DNA of 64,000 nucleotides, taken from positions 239,618,422 through 239,682,421 of the forward strand of contig NC_081406.1 in NCBI RefSeq assembly GCF_030272615.1. The letters run 5' to 3'. Made by a program: the position numbers and the translations under genes. Each line of letters opens with the position of its first letter. The stretch's first letter is position 1. The stretch is from Cryptomeria japonica (Eukaryota > Streptophyta > Pinopsida > Cupressales > Cupressaceae). The notes under the pieces were generated by a model that had not been told where the DNA came from, searched no databases, and worked only from the letters and a program-made list of their open reading frames with translations. This document shows positions 12,061 to 24,033 of this stretch, piece after piece.

Positions 12061-13230
12061 ATGATTATTGGTAGAGATGTGGAATTTAAGGAAGAAGAAG
12101 CACAGGATGGAAGCATTGATAAATCAATTGCAATTGGAGCACCAATACCTCATAATGAAGAAGAATCCAAAGATCAAAATGTACAAGGTGATCGAGAAAA
12201 TCTGCAATCAGGAACAAGTACTCCAACTAGAACTCCAAGGAATACAATCCAAGGTAGATCATCAGATGACGCAAGTCATTCCACTCTCCATTCACATGTA
12301 AGTGTTGAATCAGATCCTACTCTTTCCTCATCAAGATCAAATTATAAAGCTAAGAAAATGAGAAGTTTGAAGGAGATTTATGATCAAAGAGAAGAAAACT
12401 TAGATCTGGTCTCAAATTTTGCTTTATTCACTTATGATCCTATGTATTATGAAGAAGAAGTTCAGGAGGAACATTGGGTCAAAGCTATGGATGAAGATAT
12501 GGATTCTATTGAGAGAAATCAAACATGGGAATTAGTTGATCTACCTGAAGGTAAGGATTGCACAGAAATCAAGTGGGTTTATAAAACTAAGTTCAATGCT
12601 AAAGGTGAATTTGTAAAACATAAAGAAAGACTAGTCGCAAAGAGATTTTCACAACAGTATGGGGTTGATTATACTAAAATAGTTGCTCCAGTTGCTAGAC
12701 TTGATACAGTTAGAACTATTTTAGCAATAGCTCCATAATATGGTTGGAGTTTTTTTCAGATGGATGTAAAATCAGCTTTCTTGAATGGTTTTCTTCAAGA
12801 AGAAGTTTATGTTTAGCAACAACCTAGATATGAAGTACGTGGGCATGAAAGTAAAGTATGTAAACTGAAAAAGGCACTCTATGGTTTGAAACAAGCACCT
12901 AGAGCATGGTATAGTAGGATTGATTCATACATGACATGAAATGGAGTCCTTAAAAGTAGTAGTGAGCCCACATTATACATAAAAATCAATGAGAAAAGTC
13001 AAATCCTGATTGTTTGTCTATATGTTGATGATTTGATTTTCACAGGAAACTTGTTTGTAGACATATTTAAATTTTAAATGAAGAAGGAATTTGAGATGAT
13101 AGATTCGGGCTTGATGAGATACTTTTTAGGCATTGAAGTTGTTCAATCTAATAAAGGAATTTTTATTTGTCAGTCTAAGTATGCCAAGGACATATTGAAA
13201 AGATTCAAGATGTTGCAATAGGAACAAAAC
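12061..13230 (+). pseudogene. copia reverse transcriptase
   Basis: A hydrophilic linker leads into WVKAMDEDMDSIERNQTWEL and IKWVYKTKFNAKGEF, the standard start of copia RT. Then come [48 protein letters not shown] and the catalytic box CLYVDDLIFTGN (YVDD at 13021-13032, intact). Stops interrupt at 12736, about 12814, about 12938 and about 13075. The frame changes again near 13220 before RNase H. Confidence 0.9.
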
Positions 13231-13970
13231 TTAACAAAGAGGATACAGGGTCAAGTGTTAATTCAACTTTGCTCAAAAGGCTTGTTGGAAGTCTAATGCA
13301 TCTCATAGCCACAAGGCCTGATATTATGTATGGTGTTAGTTTGATTTCAAGGTTCATGGAGTCACCTTAGTATTCCCATTGGCAAGTTGGAAAAAGAATA
13401 CTAAGATATATTGCAGGAACAACAGGATATGGAATTCTATATTCCAAATGTAATAAATTTGATTTGATTGGTTTCACTGTCAGTGATTTTGTAGGGAGCA
13501 TTGATGATAGGAAAAGTACCTCTGGATATGTTTTTCATCTTGGAATAGGTACAATCTCATGGGAATCAAAGAAGAAATCTATTGTGACACTTTCATTAGC
13601 TAAAGCAGAGTATGTAGTAGCCACATCAATAGCATGTCAAGTAGTTTGGATGAGGAGCATATTGACAGATCTATTGCAAGCACCAAAGGAATCAACAATA
13701 ATATTTTGTGACAACAAGTCTTCAATTGCATTGTCAAAGAATCATATTTTCCACAAAAGGAGAAAACATATTGATACAAGATATCATTTCATCAAAGAGC
13801 TCACGAATAATGGAGAAATCAATTTGAAGTTTTGCAGATCTGAAGAGCAACTAGCAGACATATTCACTAAAGAATTATGTGAGACTAAGTTTTATATTTT
13901 AGAAATCTCCTATTCCTACAAGACATCTCATAGGAGGGTTCTAGTGAATTCCTACCATTGTATTAAGTGA
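13231..13970 (+). pseudogene. copia RNase H
   Basis: The domain follows RT after a frame change. Blocks include DDRKSTSGYVFHLG, ISWESKKKSIVTLSLAKAEY (catalytic Glu in KAEY), IIFCDNKSSIALSKN and HIDTRYHFIKE, ending at QLADIFTKEL. This is the copia RNase H order. It would remove the RNA strand during reverse transcription. A 168-codon part (13464-13970) is uninterrupted. Confidence 0.88.
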
Positions 13971-14068
13971 AGACGTTATTGTAAATGGGTACCTAACAAG
14001 ACTTTAGGTCAGGTCCCATCTTTTCAATTATGCGGGGATACTAAAAGTATTTGGTATAATTAATTTAT

Positions 14069-14469
14069 GGGGGGATGTCGGAATAAATTAATTCTGTTGG
14101 TCGACCAACCACCATCCCACCAGCCACACATCATGGCCGACTCAACACCGTCCCACCAGCTGTAGATAATGTGTCGACCAACCACCGTCCCACCACCATC
14201 CCACAGTGGTGATCATGTGTACCTGCCCATAATCAACGAAGAGTCTATAAAATAAAGATGCTTGAGACTACAACCTCAATGTTAAAGTTTATCAGAGTTG
14301 CTTAGTCATTAGCAGATGTATCTGCAGTTGTGATGTAATTTATATTGGCCTCAATATAAGTAATATGGCTTAGCATACATTTGACATTGTTTTGTGTTTG
14401 TCATGGTATCTATTTCTTTTATTTGTTTGTGTCTTTGAGCCACTACATGTGTGATATGTTTAGTCTTCA
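14069..14469 (+). repeat. polypurine tract and 3' LTR of the copia element
   Basis: GGGGGGA at 14069-14075 is the plus-strand primer. The LTR begins TGTCGGAATAAATTAA at 14076 and ends AGTCTTCA at 14469, about 394 bp. It shares the CCACCATCCCACCA-type repeats and the tail of the 5' LTR. Confidence 0.88.
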
Positions 14470-14474
14470 ATTGC

Positions 14475-15013
14475 AGCCATGCCTTGAAGTTTTGGGATTG
14501 GTTATCTAGTTCATTGAGTTGGGAGGGGCCAAGGAAGAACTACTTGTATAGATTTTTACAAAGCTAGCCATCTATCTTCAAGAAGTATCTCTGGGGTGAC
14601 AATTGGACTATTAGCCCATCGTCATTGGTTTGGAATATTGGGATGGAACGTGATACGAGAATCTTCAAGGAATTAGAGATGACATGTGAGGAGCTCATCT
14701 GCAAAACCAAGATGGAGATTGTGGAAGTTGCGAACTCACGTGTTAGAATAGAAACAACCACAAAGTTATCAAGATGGGATGTGTCTATCCAAAGACAACG
14801 GACGAAGTTACAAGGCTAGTCTATTCTTCTCAGGTGGGAAAAGAGGATAGGAAGGATGTTGTGTGGAAGTGTCCTAAATTATACAGATGGAAATTAAACT
14901 TTTTTGGTGTGGCCAAGGGAAACCTAGGTGCGATCGACGTAGGTTGTATAATAAGGGATTGGGATTGCAAATGTGTCTGGGTGACATCAAAGCAACTAGG
15001 TTGGGCATCTAAC
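14475..15013 (+). pseudogene. LINE ORF2, segment 3: after the zinc knuckle, start of RNase H
   Basis: The frame resumes with SHALKFWDWL directly after the restored Cys of the zf-RVT motif, which fits the LINE family. After a divergent linker the C-terminal RNase H begins: YRWKLNFFGVAKGNLGAIDVGC (family form KLNFDGAxxGNPGPAGIGxV) and IIRDWDCKCVW. The first catalytic Asp of RNase H (NFDG) is Gly-adjacent Phe here (NFFG), so it is probably lost. The frame is cut after WASN by the Tat element. Confidence 0.8.
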
Positions 15014-16447
15014 TGTAGATAGGAAATGTGGAAATCATCAAAGCAATAGCAATATTAGTCTAGCTCAATCACAAAAGCTCAAATGCAATGACAACAATCC
15101 TAAAAACATTCAATAGAGAAAGGGAAATACAACATTCAAATGCAAATGCAAACCAATGCCAACATGAATGTCTCCTCCAGAAATCTCCATTGTCCTTCTT
15201 TCTCCTTCAAATTGCTTTGTTTGTGGATCTCACCTTCAAGTGCATAAACCTAATGTGAAACCAAGATTGACAAGTAGCGCAAGAATACTAGAAGCGTGAT
15301 TGATTCGACCAGGGACTTTGATTGAAGAAATTCATCAAATTTATAGATAAATTGGAGAAAAGACCAGATTAGCATGACATTGATATTAGAGGCAATTGAT
15401 TTCAAAAATGGCACAATTGAGTGGAAAGAAGAAGGTTATGACACCTTCTATGTCATGAATTATGACATATTGCCAATGCAAAGGTTAGAGAACTAGAATC
15501 TTATGACATCTTGCTATGCCAAAAGTATGATGCATGAGAAATTCATGCTTCCACCGAAGCACAAAAATAGGGAGAAACTAGAGAGAAATTAATTAGGTGG
15601 AAATTGAAATTAGGAAATTAGAAAATGAGGAAATTAGAAAATTAGAAATAATGAGGAAATTAGGAACTAGGTGAATTAATTAACAATTTTTCATTGATCA
15701 ATTAATTCTTTCAAAGAGAGGGAATTAATTAGCCAATTAAATAAATATTTAATTGTGACAAGAAGACTTAGGATAAATAAATAAATTATTTAACCTAGAG
15801 GGAAAATGCCAAACAAGATTAAATGAATAAATCATGAAACCCTAGAAGATAAATTAGAAATGCAAGGACGACAATTAGGTCAAATCGATCACAAAATGAC
15901 AAAAACGACAATGATTGATGACAAAATAGATTGCAAAAATGACAAGATTGAAAATGACCACGATCGATGACAAATCGATCGCAAGATGACAAGATTGAAA
16001 ATGACAACGATCGATGACAAATCAATCGCATGATGATAAGACTGAAAATGACAACGATCAATGACAAATTGATCGCATGATGACAAGATTGAAAAGAGGA
16101 CAACGATCAACGATTGATGACAAATCGATCACAAAATGACAAGATTGATAAGAGGACAAAACCCTAATTAGGATTGACGATGTCCAAAATGATAACAAAT
16201 GAGCACGCTCATTGATGTGATAGGATAAGATTGACCAGAATCATGACTAAAGAATGTTGTCGACAAGACCAAACTCGAAAGTGAGATAAATGAAGAATGC
16301 AAAAGAAGGACTTGATGCTCGCAAATGATAAAAACCAAGTACACAACATAGGAGAAATGTTAATGCAATGCAAAAACCCTAAAATAAGGCAATGCGCAAA
16401 TGTTAAAGTATGATTCCGCAAGCATTGACCATTTTTAGACGTCTACA
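15014..16447 (-). repeat. 3' LTR of the Tat element
   Basis: Begins (plus strand) TGTAGATAGG and ends GACGTCTACA. It is 16 bp longer than its partner because of an extra copy of a GAGGAAATTAGAAAAT-like unit near 15625. It contains a tandem repeat of about 47 bp at 15907-16157. Confidence 0.93.
15907..16157. repeat. 47-bp tandem repeat inside the Tat 3' LTR
   Basis: About five units of GAC(A/C)ACGATCGATGACAAAT followed by a CGATCGCATGATGACAAGATT-like half. Several CGATCG sites here read CAATCG, TGATCG or CGATTG, whereas the other LTR keeps CGATCG. Confidence 0.85.
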
Positions 16448-16461
16448 TTTTGCCCCTCTTT
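16448..16461 (-). promoter_or_regulatory. polypurine tract of the Tat element
   Basis: On the minus strand AAAGAGGGGCAAAA lies directly before the 3' LTR start. It is the expected plus-strand primer. Confidence 0.8.
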
Positions 16462-17328
16462 GAGACAATGCAATTTCAAGCATTGTTTTAAAGAACAATA
16501 ATGAAAATGCCCTAGACATTGACAATGACATATGCATGCCCCCTCGAGGAATTGGCTGGAAACATCCAGAAAAGAGGCCAATTGATCGATAAAAGTGATA
16601 GAAAATGATAGGATCGAACGGACTGACAATCGGAGACCGGATGCATGAATGACAAGCAATTGAAGGCCCAAAAGACCGTGACCAGCATGAGATGGAGAGA
16701 GTGCACGTCCATCTAGGCACTGACAAAGATCTATAAATGAGACAAAGAGAGTGAAAAGAGCTCATTTGCACTAGCCAAAGAGGAGGATTTGTTGCTCTGG
16801 AAAAGGACACGTGCAGAGAGATGGTGAACATTCCAATGGCAGATCACCTTGGAGAATGTGTATGCACTTACAGATGATCGGACGACATGGGAGAAGCGGT
16901 ATGTATCTCAAAAAGCCATATTGTCAATTTCATGAATTTGACTTGCTTGCGGGACATGGCGAGGCCCACAGGGAATGTAGAAACTGACTTCTACGCCTAT
17001 CTGAGCGCATCCTGCGCTTGTGTAGGGTCTTCTACACTTGTGTAGGGTACACAGGCATAGTTCAATGCAACACAAGCGTAGGACTTATCACACAAGCGCA
17101 GTTGTGCATTAGGAACCCTATTTTGGTCCAAAACAGCATGCGAATGATCTGAAAAGGGGGGATAAGAATAGGATAGGTCAAAATAGAGTAGAAACACCCT
17201 GATTTGGACATGAAACAAGGAAATGCAGCCCGTAGGAGCAAACCCTAAAACTAACAAAATGTGCCCCAATTGTGATGTAGAGTCGACAGTATCCATTGAT
17301 CATGTGGGAGAACTGACTGGACTGCTTC
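16462..17328. other. Tat 3' region between PMD ORF and LTR, with an inverted repeat
   Basis: There is no gene. It holds a perfect 12-bp inverted repeat, CTGCGCTTGTGT (17012-17023) and ACACAAGCGCAG (17090-17101). Further partial copies of the ACACAAGCG motif in both directions lie between the arms. Confidence 0.7.
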
Positions 17329-19077
17329 ATGCTACGACATAGACTCAGGAGCACGGATAGAGATACACTAGCAAGACTTGGAATATACTATATCACATTC
17401 ATGCTCGAGATTAGGGCAAACACAAGACTGCTTACCGCATTGGCAGAGCGATGGCATTCGGAGACTTCCTCTTTCCATCTGGCGACTGGAGAGGTGACTG
17501 TGACACTAGAGGATGTATGACGTATTCTCCACATTCTGATTCATGGGGAGATGATAGAGTATGACCCAGTGATAGGGAGAGATGCATTGTGCAGATTATT
17601 TGAGTGCGACACAGATGATCTAGATATTATAGAGAGGGAGATTGGTTGGGAGACCATGGCATCAGAGTACGATCGACGATATGTGGTGATAGCAGTGGTG
17701 ATAGCATGCCTACTAGCAAGGGACAGACGAGGACATGGATTCCCTATTGGATGGGGAAGAGTGCTAGAGCAGATGGTGACAAAGGGGACAGTGTACGCAT
17801 GGGGACCATGTGTACTTGCTATGCTATATTTTCAGTTGCATTAGATAGCATATCAAGGAGTTCAGACTTTGAGCTGTGGATTCACGTTGTTACAGGTATG
17901 GGCATTTGAGCACACAGCCATATGTTGACCGATTGCAGAGAGACATGTATTACCACATCAACCATATGTGTACTACTATGGGGGAGCACTGAGATAGGGT
18001 CCGTTTGGATACATATTGTATTGGCGACATGAGCTTGACAGATTGAAAGAGTTTACATGGAGGCCATATCTTGATTGCCCTAGATGGTCAGATGATAGTG
18101 ATGAGCTATCATATTGTAGACAGGAGAGATACCTGATTGGGCGACCAGTGAATCACCAGAGGGTGATTGAGATGTACCTGCCAGAGAGAGTCAAACGATA
18201 GTTTGGAGAGAGGCAGGATGTACTGAGAGGGACTACACACTTTGCCCGATCTCACAGAGAGATGAGTCAGTGGGGGAGGATGATTCAGCCACACATAGCA
18301 TATGCTGACTTCACATAGCTACAATAGAGATAGTGGGATTGGAGATCAGATGTGGTGGATGCCAGGATGATAGAGGAGTATGAGAGATGGTTTGCATGAT
18401 GACGACCAGTGCCATTGATAGATCCTGATATTCTAGTACCGAGGAAATAGGAGGAATTCCCACTCGCTAGAGAGGAGGAGGGAGATGAGGAGGATGAGGA
18501 GGATGAGGGTGGTGATGAGGATGAGGGGGATGATGATTATGAGCCAGATTCAGCCGATCAGGAGTCATTGCAAGATATACCCATAGAGCTGGAGACAGCT
18601 AGGATAGAGGAGATGGAGATGTGTAGGGCTACCATAGCGAGTCAGCATGATCACATTGCAACATTAGAGAGACAAAATGCCATCTTGAGGATAGAGCATG
18701 ATTAGTTCAGAGCAAAGATAGCCAGACTCACAACGGCTCAAGATACAGCAATAGCTCAAGTACAACGAGAAGAATAGAGAGTCACTGAGTACATTGGGTC
18801 GATTAGGGATGCCAGTGCACGTGAGATGGCATAGATGCTGGTAGAGACCGGAGAGGAGATACACCATTGGAGGACACTATATGAGAGTGCAGTTCCACCA
18901 GAACAGAGAGCAGCTTCATATCGGGCATGATCAAGGACAGAGAGCAGGGCACGCTCTTGGAGGTCAGTGAGCAACATAGGGGTGAGTGGACCTATGAGAC
19001 CACCATAGCCAGGACTAGGAGGGACATCATCCATGAGACATGGTAGGGATGAGGAGGATAGAGGGAGCACCCAGTGA
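17329..19077 (+). pseudogene. plant mobile domain (PMD, MAIN-like) ORF, antisense within the Tat element
   Basis: On the strand opposite to gag-pol, one frame runs from 17329 to about 19077 with in-frame stops (17518, 17842 and later) but no obvious frameshift in the PMD part. The N-terminal part reads LLTALAERWHSETSSFHL, then ATGEVTVTLEDV, then a stop and LHILIHGEMI. This matches the plant mobile domain block (LxxALxERWRPETHTFHLPxGExTxTLEDV) of MAIN/MAIL proteins and of PMD ORFs in gypsy and Mutator-like elements. Then comes a very acidic run (about 18470-18550, Glu/Asp/Gly), a heptad-like region (LETARIEEMEM, then IATLERQNAILRIEHD) and a Ser/Arg-rich tail. The molecular role of PMD in elements is not established. 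A cellular PMD gene captured by the element is one origin. Confidence 0.85.
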
Positions 19078-20820
19078 TAGAGGCACGTGCTCCTTAGGAC
19101 AGAGACGGATGTAGTTTAACATTATGTAGTCAGCCTACGGGCCATACTTAGGACAGACAGTCCAATTTTGTACTCCGATATTATTTGGATATATGATATG
19201 ATATGCATCGATATGATGGGATGCAATGTGTTATGACATATGTTCACTTTCCATGCATGGATGACTTATGCACCATGTATGAAAGTATTTTTATGTGTTT
19301 TTGATGCATTTATAATATGAAATGGATAAAATGCTTGATGTAATGCAAATGTACTAACTGAATGGATGCAAGATGTAGCATATGTGTGTGGAGAAATCAG
19401 AGCATGAGATTGAACTAACTGCCCAAACTGATGGAAGAAATGTTAGTAAGAAGAAATGAGACAGAGGACCGTTAGAGGCAAAGAAAAACTTGCTTTCACT
19501 AATGCACTTTGTAGGTGAGAACCTTTATTTTAATGTAGCAAAATGGATGCGTAGCATCATGGCACTGAAGGCCAGAGCTGAAATGCAACCCTTTTTGCAA
19601 GAGATAGACACATCGCACACAAGGAATGAGTGAGGCATCCTAGGGTGCATACATCAAGGGTCGAGGTATGTGCGGTGTTCACAAAGCGAACGTACTTATC
19701 ACAGACACCCAATGATATAGTTGCCCCAGTTTGTGACAAACATTCCACAAACAACAATCACAACAAAAAAAGAAAGCGACCATGAACCATCCCGGTCACT
19801 CTAAATCACTCAGTGACATCATCGAGCAACATAGGAACATGATCGAAGATAAATCAATAAATGATAAGACTCGCTAATTCCAACAAGTCAAACAAACATC
19901 TTGATCTTCATTGTCAAAAGTTGAAAGTGCTGATAGGATGATCATGCTATCTGGTTTCAGGGAATGTGGTACCCCGTCTAAGATAGGACACAATCTGGTT
20001 TCGAGTATATCACACCCTGTATAAGACCCATGATAGTGTGCCAAGGACGAATGATTTTGAAGTTGATTGTTATGACAATTTTGATCAGTTTGAATGTCTG
20101 GTTTGATAAAAAAAGTTCATCTGTTTATGCATAATTTCATTAAAGCACAATGTGTGATTGCATGTTGTTGGAGGGATGCTCAGTGATCTGTCTTATGCAC
20201 AAAGGGGATTTTTTTTTGTTTTGATTTTTTGAGTTTTACAATTTTTTTGTGTTCATTATTTTTTTAGGATGTTATTCAATTTTTTTGGATTATTTCAGGA
20301 CATTTTTCAATTTTTTTTGGATTATTTCAGGACATTTTTCAATTTTTTTTTTTTTGATTATTTTAGGACATTTTAAAATTCAAAAGTTCCAGTGATTGAT
20401 CATGACAAGGGGAATGCACCCAATGCACATCTGATAGACATATACAGAGGCTAGGACCGAAACATATGTACAAGAAACCAGAGTATGGAAGACAATGATG
20501 TTGACCAATCACGGGCCTGGAACAGAACATTGGGTCAGGACAAAGATAGACATGATAAACCGGCTGAGAGAAAGCATAGCTAGAGGTCATGATAGATGAC
20601 GGAGCAATGATCTCATTACACATGGTGCCTGATTGCGAGGGTTTCACCATGGTACTTGCCCAAAGCGCCTGTTTGCCAGGTTTTCACTAGAGGGCGAATC
20701 ATTTTTCTTTACTTTTTTGCTCTTTTTCTCTTTTGTTTTTCACTTTTTTTTGTATTTTTTTGCTTTTTTGATTTTTTTGTATTTTTTCAGGATCATATTT
20801 GAAGAAATGCTGATAGAAAA
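19078..20820. other. Tat 3' region without a gene; T-rich tandem repeat
   Basis: No coding feature was recognised between the PMD ORF and the integrase end. At about 20268-20380 a T-rich unit of roughly 35-38 bp (GGATTATTTCAGGACATTTT preceded by a T run) is repeated three times. A further T-rich low-complexity tract spans 20700-20790. Confidence 0.7.
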
Positions 20821-21950
20821 TTATGCCCAGTACTTGCAAAGGTGCATGCTATTTAGAGGATCAGACAAAGGTTCACCTGCTGGAGTGGCAAGCTGATATG
20901 CCCCCAAGCCATAAGCTGCAGTCACTATGAAAGGCCCAACCCAATTAGGTTCAAATTTGCCTTTGATGGTGTCAGTAGATTGTGCATTCTTAGGGTTTGC
21001 CTTTAAAACTAGATCTCCCACTTCGAAGTGTCGCCCTTTGACCTTCTTATTATAAGAGCGATGGAGACGGTTTTGATATGCTTGCAAATGTGTTAGGGCT
21101 ATCTGACATTTCTCATCTAACATCTCAAGCTGATGCAACCAAGAGACTCTGTGCATCTCATCATCAATCAGATGTTGCAAGGAAACATGCAAAGAAGGAA
21201 TCTCCACTTCCAAGGGTAAAATGGCTTCCGCACCATACACCAAGGAATAAGGTGTCGCACCAGTAGGTGTGCGGATAGAAGTGTGATAAGCCCATAGTGC
21301 TGGATTCAACTGTACATGCCAATCTTGACCAGTGTCATTAACAACCTTTTTTAGGATCTTGATAATGGTTTTATTTGATGCTTCAGCTTGACCATTACCC
21401 TATGGATAGTATGGACTAGAGAAACAGTGTTGGATATGAAACTTTTCACAGAGTTCCTTAACATCTTTATTCTTGAAGGGATGGCCATTATCTATGACTA
21501 TGGCAAGGGGAACCCCATATCTGCATATGATATAATTCAATAGGAATTTTGAAATTTGCACACCAGTGATATAGGTCATGGGAATAGCCTCGATCCATTT
21601 TGTAAAATACTCTATGGCTGTAATGATGAACTTGTGTCCATTTGCAAATGTCGGGTGAATCTTGCCAATAAGATCCAATCCCCATTGAGAAAAGGGCCAC
21701 AGAGATATGACAGAATGAATCTCTTGGGCTGGTGCATGAATGTAATTTCCATGGATATGGCATTTGTAGCACTTCTTAACAAAATCATGAACATCCTTCT
21801 CCAGAGTGGGCCAATAATACCCAGCACGAATCAACTTTTTGGCTAAGCTAAGACCATTGAAATGGACCCCACATATACCATCGTGAACCTCATGTAAAGC
21901 CATTTGTGCTTCATCAAAATCCAAACACCCGAGGAAGGTATGATCAAAGT
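20821..21950 (-). pseudogene. Tat integrase
   Basis: Read on the minus strand: an HHCC zinc finger (HEVHDGICGVHFNG to CYKCHIHGN), then the core with WGLDLIGKI (first Asp), a VIDNGHPFKNKDV block (second Asp) and GNGQAEASNKTI with the catalytic Glu. The C-terminal part has PTGATPYSLVYGAEAILPLE and a beta-rich end (GPFIVTAAYGLGAYQL) closing at a stop at 20821. One stop (21400) falls just before GNGQAE. All three catalytic residues are visible. It would insert the cDNA, consistent with the 5-bp CTAAC duplication. Confidence 0.92.
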
Positions 21951-21993
21951 AATGATGGTAAACGGTGTCGGTAATGATGACATACTTGGCCGT

Positions 21994-22570
21994 CTATTGG
22001 ATGAAGGCTCGACATTGGTTAGCGGAAAGGTTAGGTGTTAAGGTTTGGGATTTCAAATATTCATAGACGTCATTGTACCACCGGGAGTTAGGACCAACAA
22101 GAACGCACATCACATCTACTGTTGGAATGTCAAAAGAAGGGACAAGCAACTGTTCGACTAAAAAGTCACATTTGTCCATATTGTGGGGCATATTTATCAT
22201 GGAAGCAATCGTAGCCATCGCATATGCCGATTTGTTTTGAATTTTTGGAACTTGACTGAAATGGATAGCTGTGAATTTTGTCTTGAAGAAATCTACCATA
22301 TGGTTGTAGGGAATAAGCTTTTCATCTTTTGTTTTGTAGTCATCATTCACTTGACGGATGACTAACTGAGAATCTCCATAGACTTGTAAATGTGTAATGT
22401 TCCAATGGACTACTACTCAGAGTCCTGTGACTAGTGCTTCATACTCTGCAATGTTATTGGTACAATGAAAAGTTATTCTTTAGGACTTGGGAATAGCATC
22501 ACCTTGAGGGGTGACAAACAATATGCCTACTCTGGACTTGAACTTGGTATGGGATCCATCAAAGTATAAC
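21994..22570 (-). pseudogene. second (archaeal-type) RNase H of the Tat element
   Basis: Directly after the first RNase H the same frame reads WKLYFDGSHTKFKSRVGILF. After a stop at 22480 comes a TNNIAEYEAL-like block, then LQVYGDSQLVIRQVN and a C-terminal helix region (LIPYNHMVDFFKTKFTAI). DGS, the Glu of AEYEAL and the Asp of GDSQL match catalytic positions of the plant aRNH domain. A second RNase H between the first one and integrase is diagnostic of the Tat lineage. The gene ends with a stop at 21994, shortly before integrase in the same frame. Confidence 0.88.
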
Positions 22571-24000
22571 TTCCATTCATTAGAAGATGTAAGAGAAAAG
22601 ATTGATTCATCCAGAAAATTGGTCAACATGGGATGATCATCATAAATAGGAGCCTCTGCAAGTTGATCCGCTATGACTTGTCCTTTTATTTCCTTTTGCT
22701 CCATATACTCAATATCAAATTCACTGAGAATCATAACCCACTTTGCTAGGCGACCCGTCAAAGCTGCTCTACTAAGCAAATATTTCAAGGGATCAATTTT
22801 TGCAACCAGCAATGTTTGGTGATTTAACATATAATGTCGGAGTTTCTGTGTTGCAAAGACCATTGCTAAGCATGCCCGCTCAATAGTTGAATAATTCAGC
22901 TCATAGCCTACTAGTGTCCGACTGATATAATAAATAGCTCGCTCTTTGCCGTTCTCATCTTGTTGAGCCAAGAGAACTCCTAGTGCCGTTTCAGTTGCAG
23001 AAATATACAATATAAATGGCTTTCCTTCTATAGGAGGCATTAGGATAGGCGGCGATGACAAATAGTCCTTGAGAGCTTGAAAGGCTGATTGACATTGCTC
23101 AGTCCATTTAAAAGTGACTCCTTTATGCAATAGATGTTGGAATGGATGACATTTGTCTGCCAATTGATCTATAAACCGGTGGATCATTTGTAGCTTTCCT
23201 TGCAGACTTCTTAGTTGACGGAGATTAGAAGGAGGAGGCATATCCATTATTGCTTTAACCTTGGCAAGGTCGACTTCGATGCCTCTGTGAGAAACAATGT
23301 ACCCTAGTAATTTGCCGGCTGTGACACCAAAGACACACTTCTTTGGATTGAGTCTAAGCTTGTAGGTCACCATTTGGTCAAAGCTTGGGCCCAAGATGGC
23401 TAGATGACTATCTCTTGTGACAGATTTACATAATAAGTCATCAACATAGTCCTCCATCAAAGTATGCATGAAATCATGGAAAATTGTCGTCATAGCTCTT
23501 TGATATGTTGCTCCTGCATTTTTAAGACCAAAGGGCATCACATTCCAACAGTAGGTACCCTAAGCAGAAGTGAATGTTGTCTTATGTTGATCTTCGAGAG
23601 CAATGCAAATTTGGTTATAGCCGGAAAAACCATCCATCAATGAGAGCATCTCATATCTAGCAGTCATGTCAACTATGATGTTTATGTTTGGCAACAGAAA
23701 GTCATCTTTAGGCCATGCTTTATTGAGATACCTAAAATCTATACAGATTCTGATGCCTCTAGTTACCTTGCTAACTAGTACTAAATTTGAAATCCAGTCA
23801 GCATAATCAATGGGTCTAATAAAGCCCACATCTAGTAATTTTTTCAGTTCCACCTTGACCAAAAGAGCCACCTGGGGATGCATCTTTCTGAGTTTCTGTT
23901 TGATAGGCTTGGCATCTACTTTTAATGGCAAGTGATGAAGGACTAATTCTAGATCAAGGCCAGCCATATCTGCATAGGACCATGCAAAGCTAATCTTCTT
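22571..24000 (-). pseudogene. Tat reverse transcriptase and first RNase H
   Basis: In one frame: MHPQVALLVKVELKKLLDVG, then FIRPIDYADWISNLVLVSK, IRICIDFRYLNKAWPKDDF, MDGFSGYNQI, a stop at 23560 where the family has Trp, then MPFGLKNAGATYQRAM and the catalytic EDYVDDLL (YVDD at 23437-23448, intact). RNase H follows with FILYISATETALGVLLAQ, AIYYISRTLVGYELNYSTIE and LAKWVMILSEFDIEY. The usual first Asp of this RNase H (YxxAS/TD) is not obvious. Both enzymes would copy genomic RNA to DNA in the particle. Confidence 0.92.
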
Positions 24001-24033
24001 CTCAAGAAAGAAATTGACAAAATCTATCTTTTC

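Larger units (their letters stand above)
8783..14469 (+). mobile_element. Ty1/copia retrotransposon, about 5.7 kb, inserted in the LINE
   Basis: The element has two LTRs (8783-9190 and 14076-14469), a primer-binding site, gag, protease, integrase, RT, RNase H and a polypurine tract in canonical copia order. The flanks are ATTGA (8778-8782) and ATTGC (14470-14474). Using ATTGC restores the LINE zinc-knuckle Cys codon, so the left copy has mutated C to A. LTRs are about 400 bp and visibly similar. The polyprotein needs at least four frame changes and has several stops, so the copy is dead. The leader (9206-9845) shows no gene. Confidence 0.92.

Noticed and set aside
16403-17296. Minus-strand ORFs across the Tat 3' LTR end and 3' region
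   Set aside because: They overlap the LTR, polypurine tract and inverted repeat, show no family motif and lie outside the gag-pol frame.
20633-20896. 87-codon plus-strand ORF with Phe-rich stretch
   Set aside because: The T-rich low-complexity tract creates poly-Phe; it overlaps the integrase end on the other strand.
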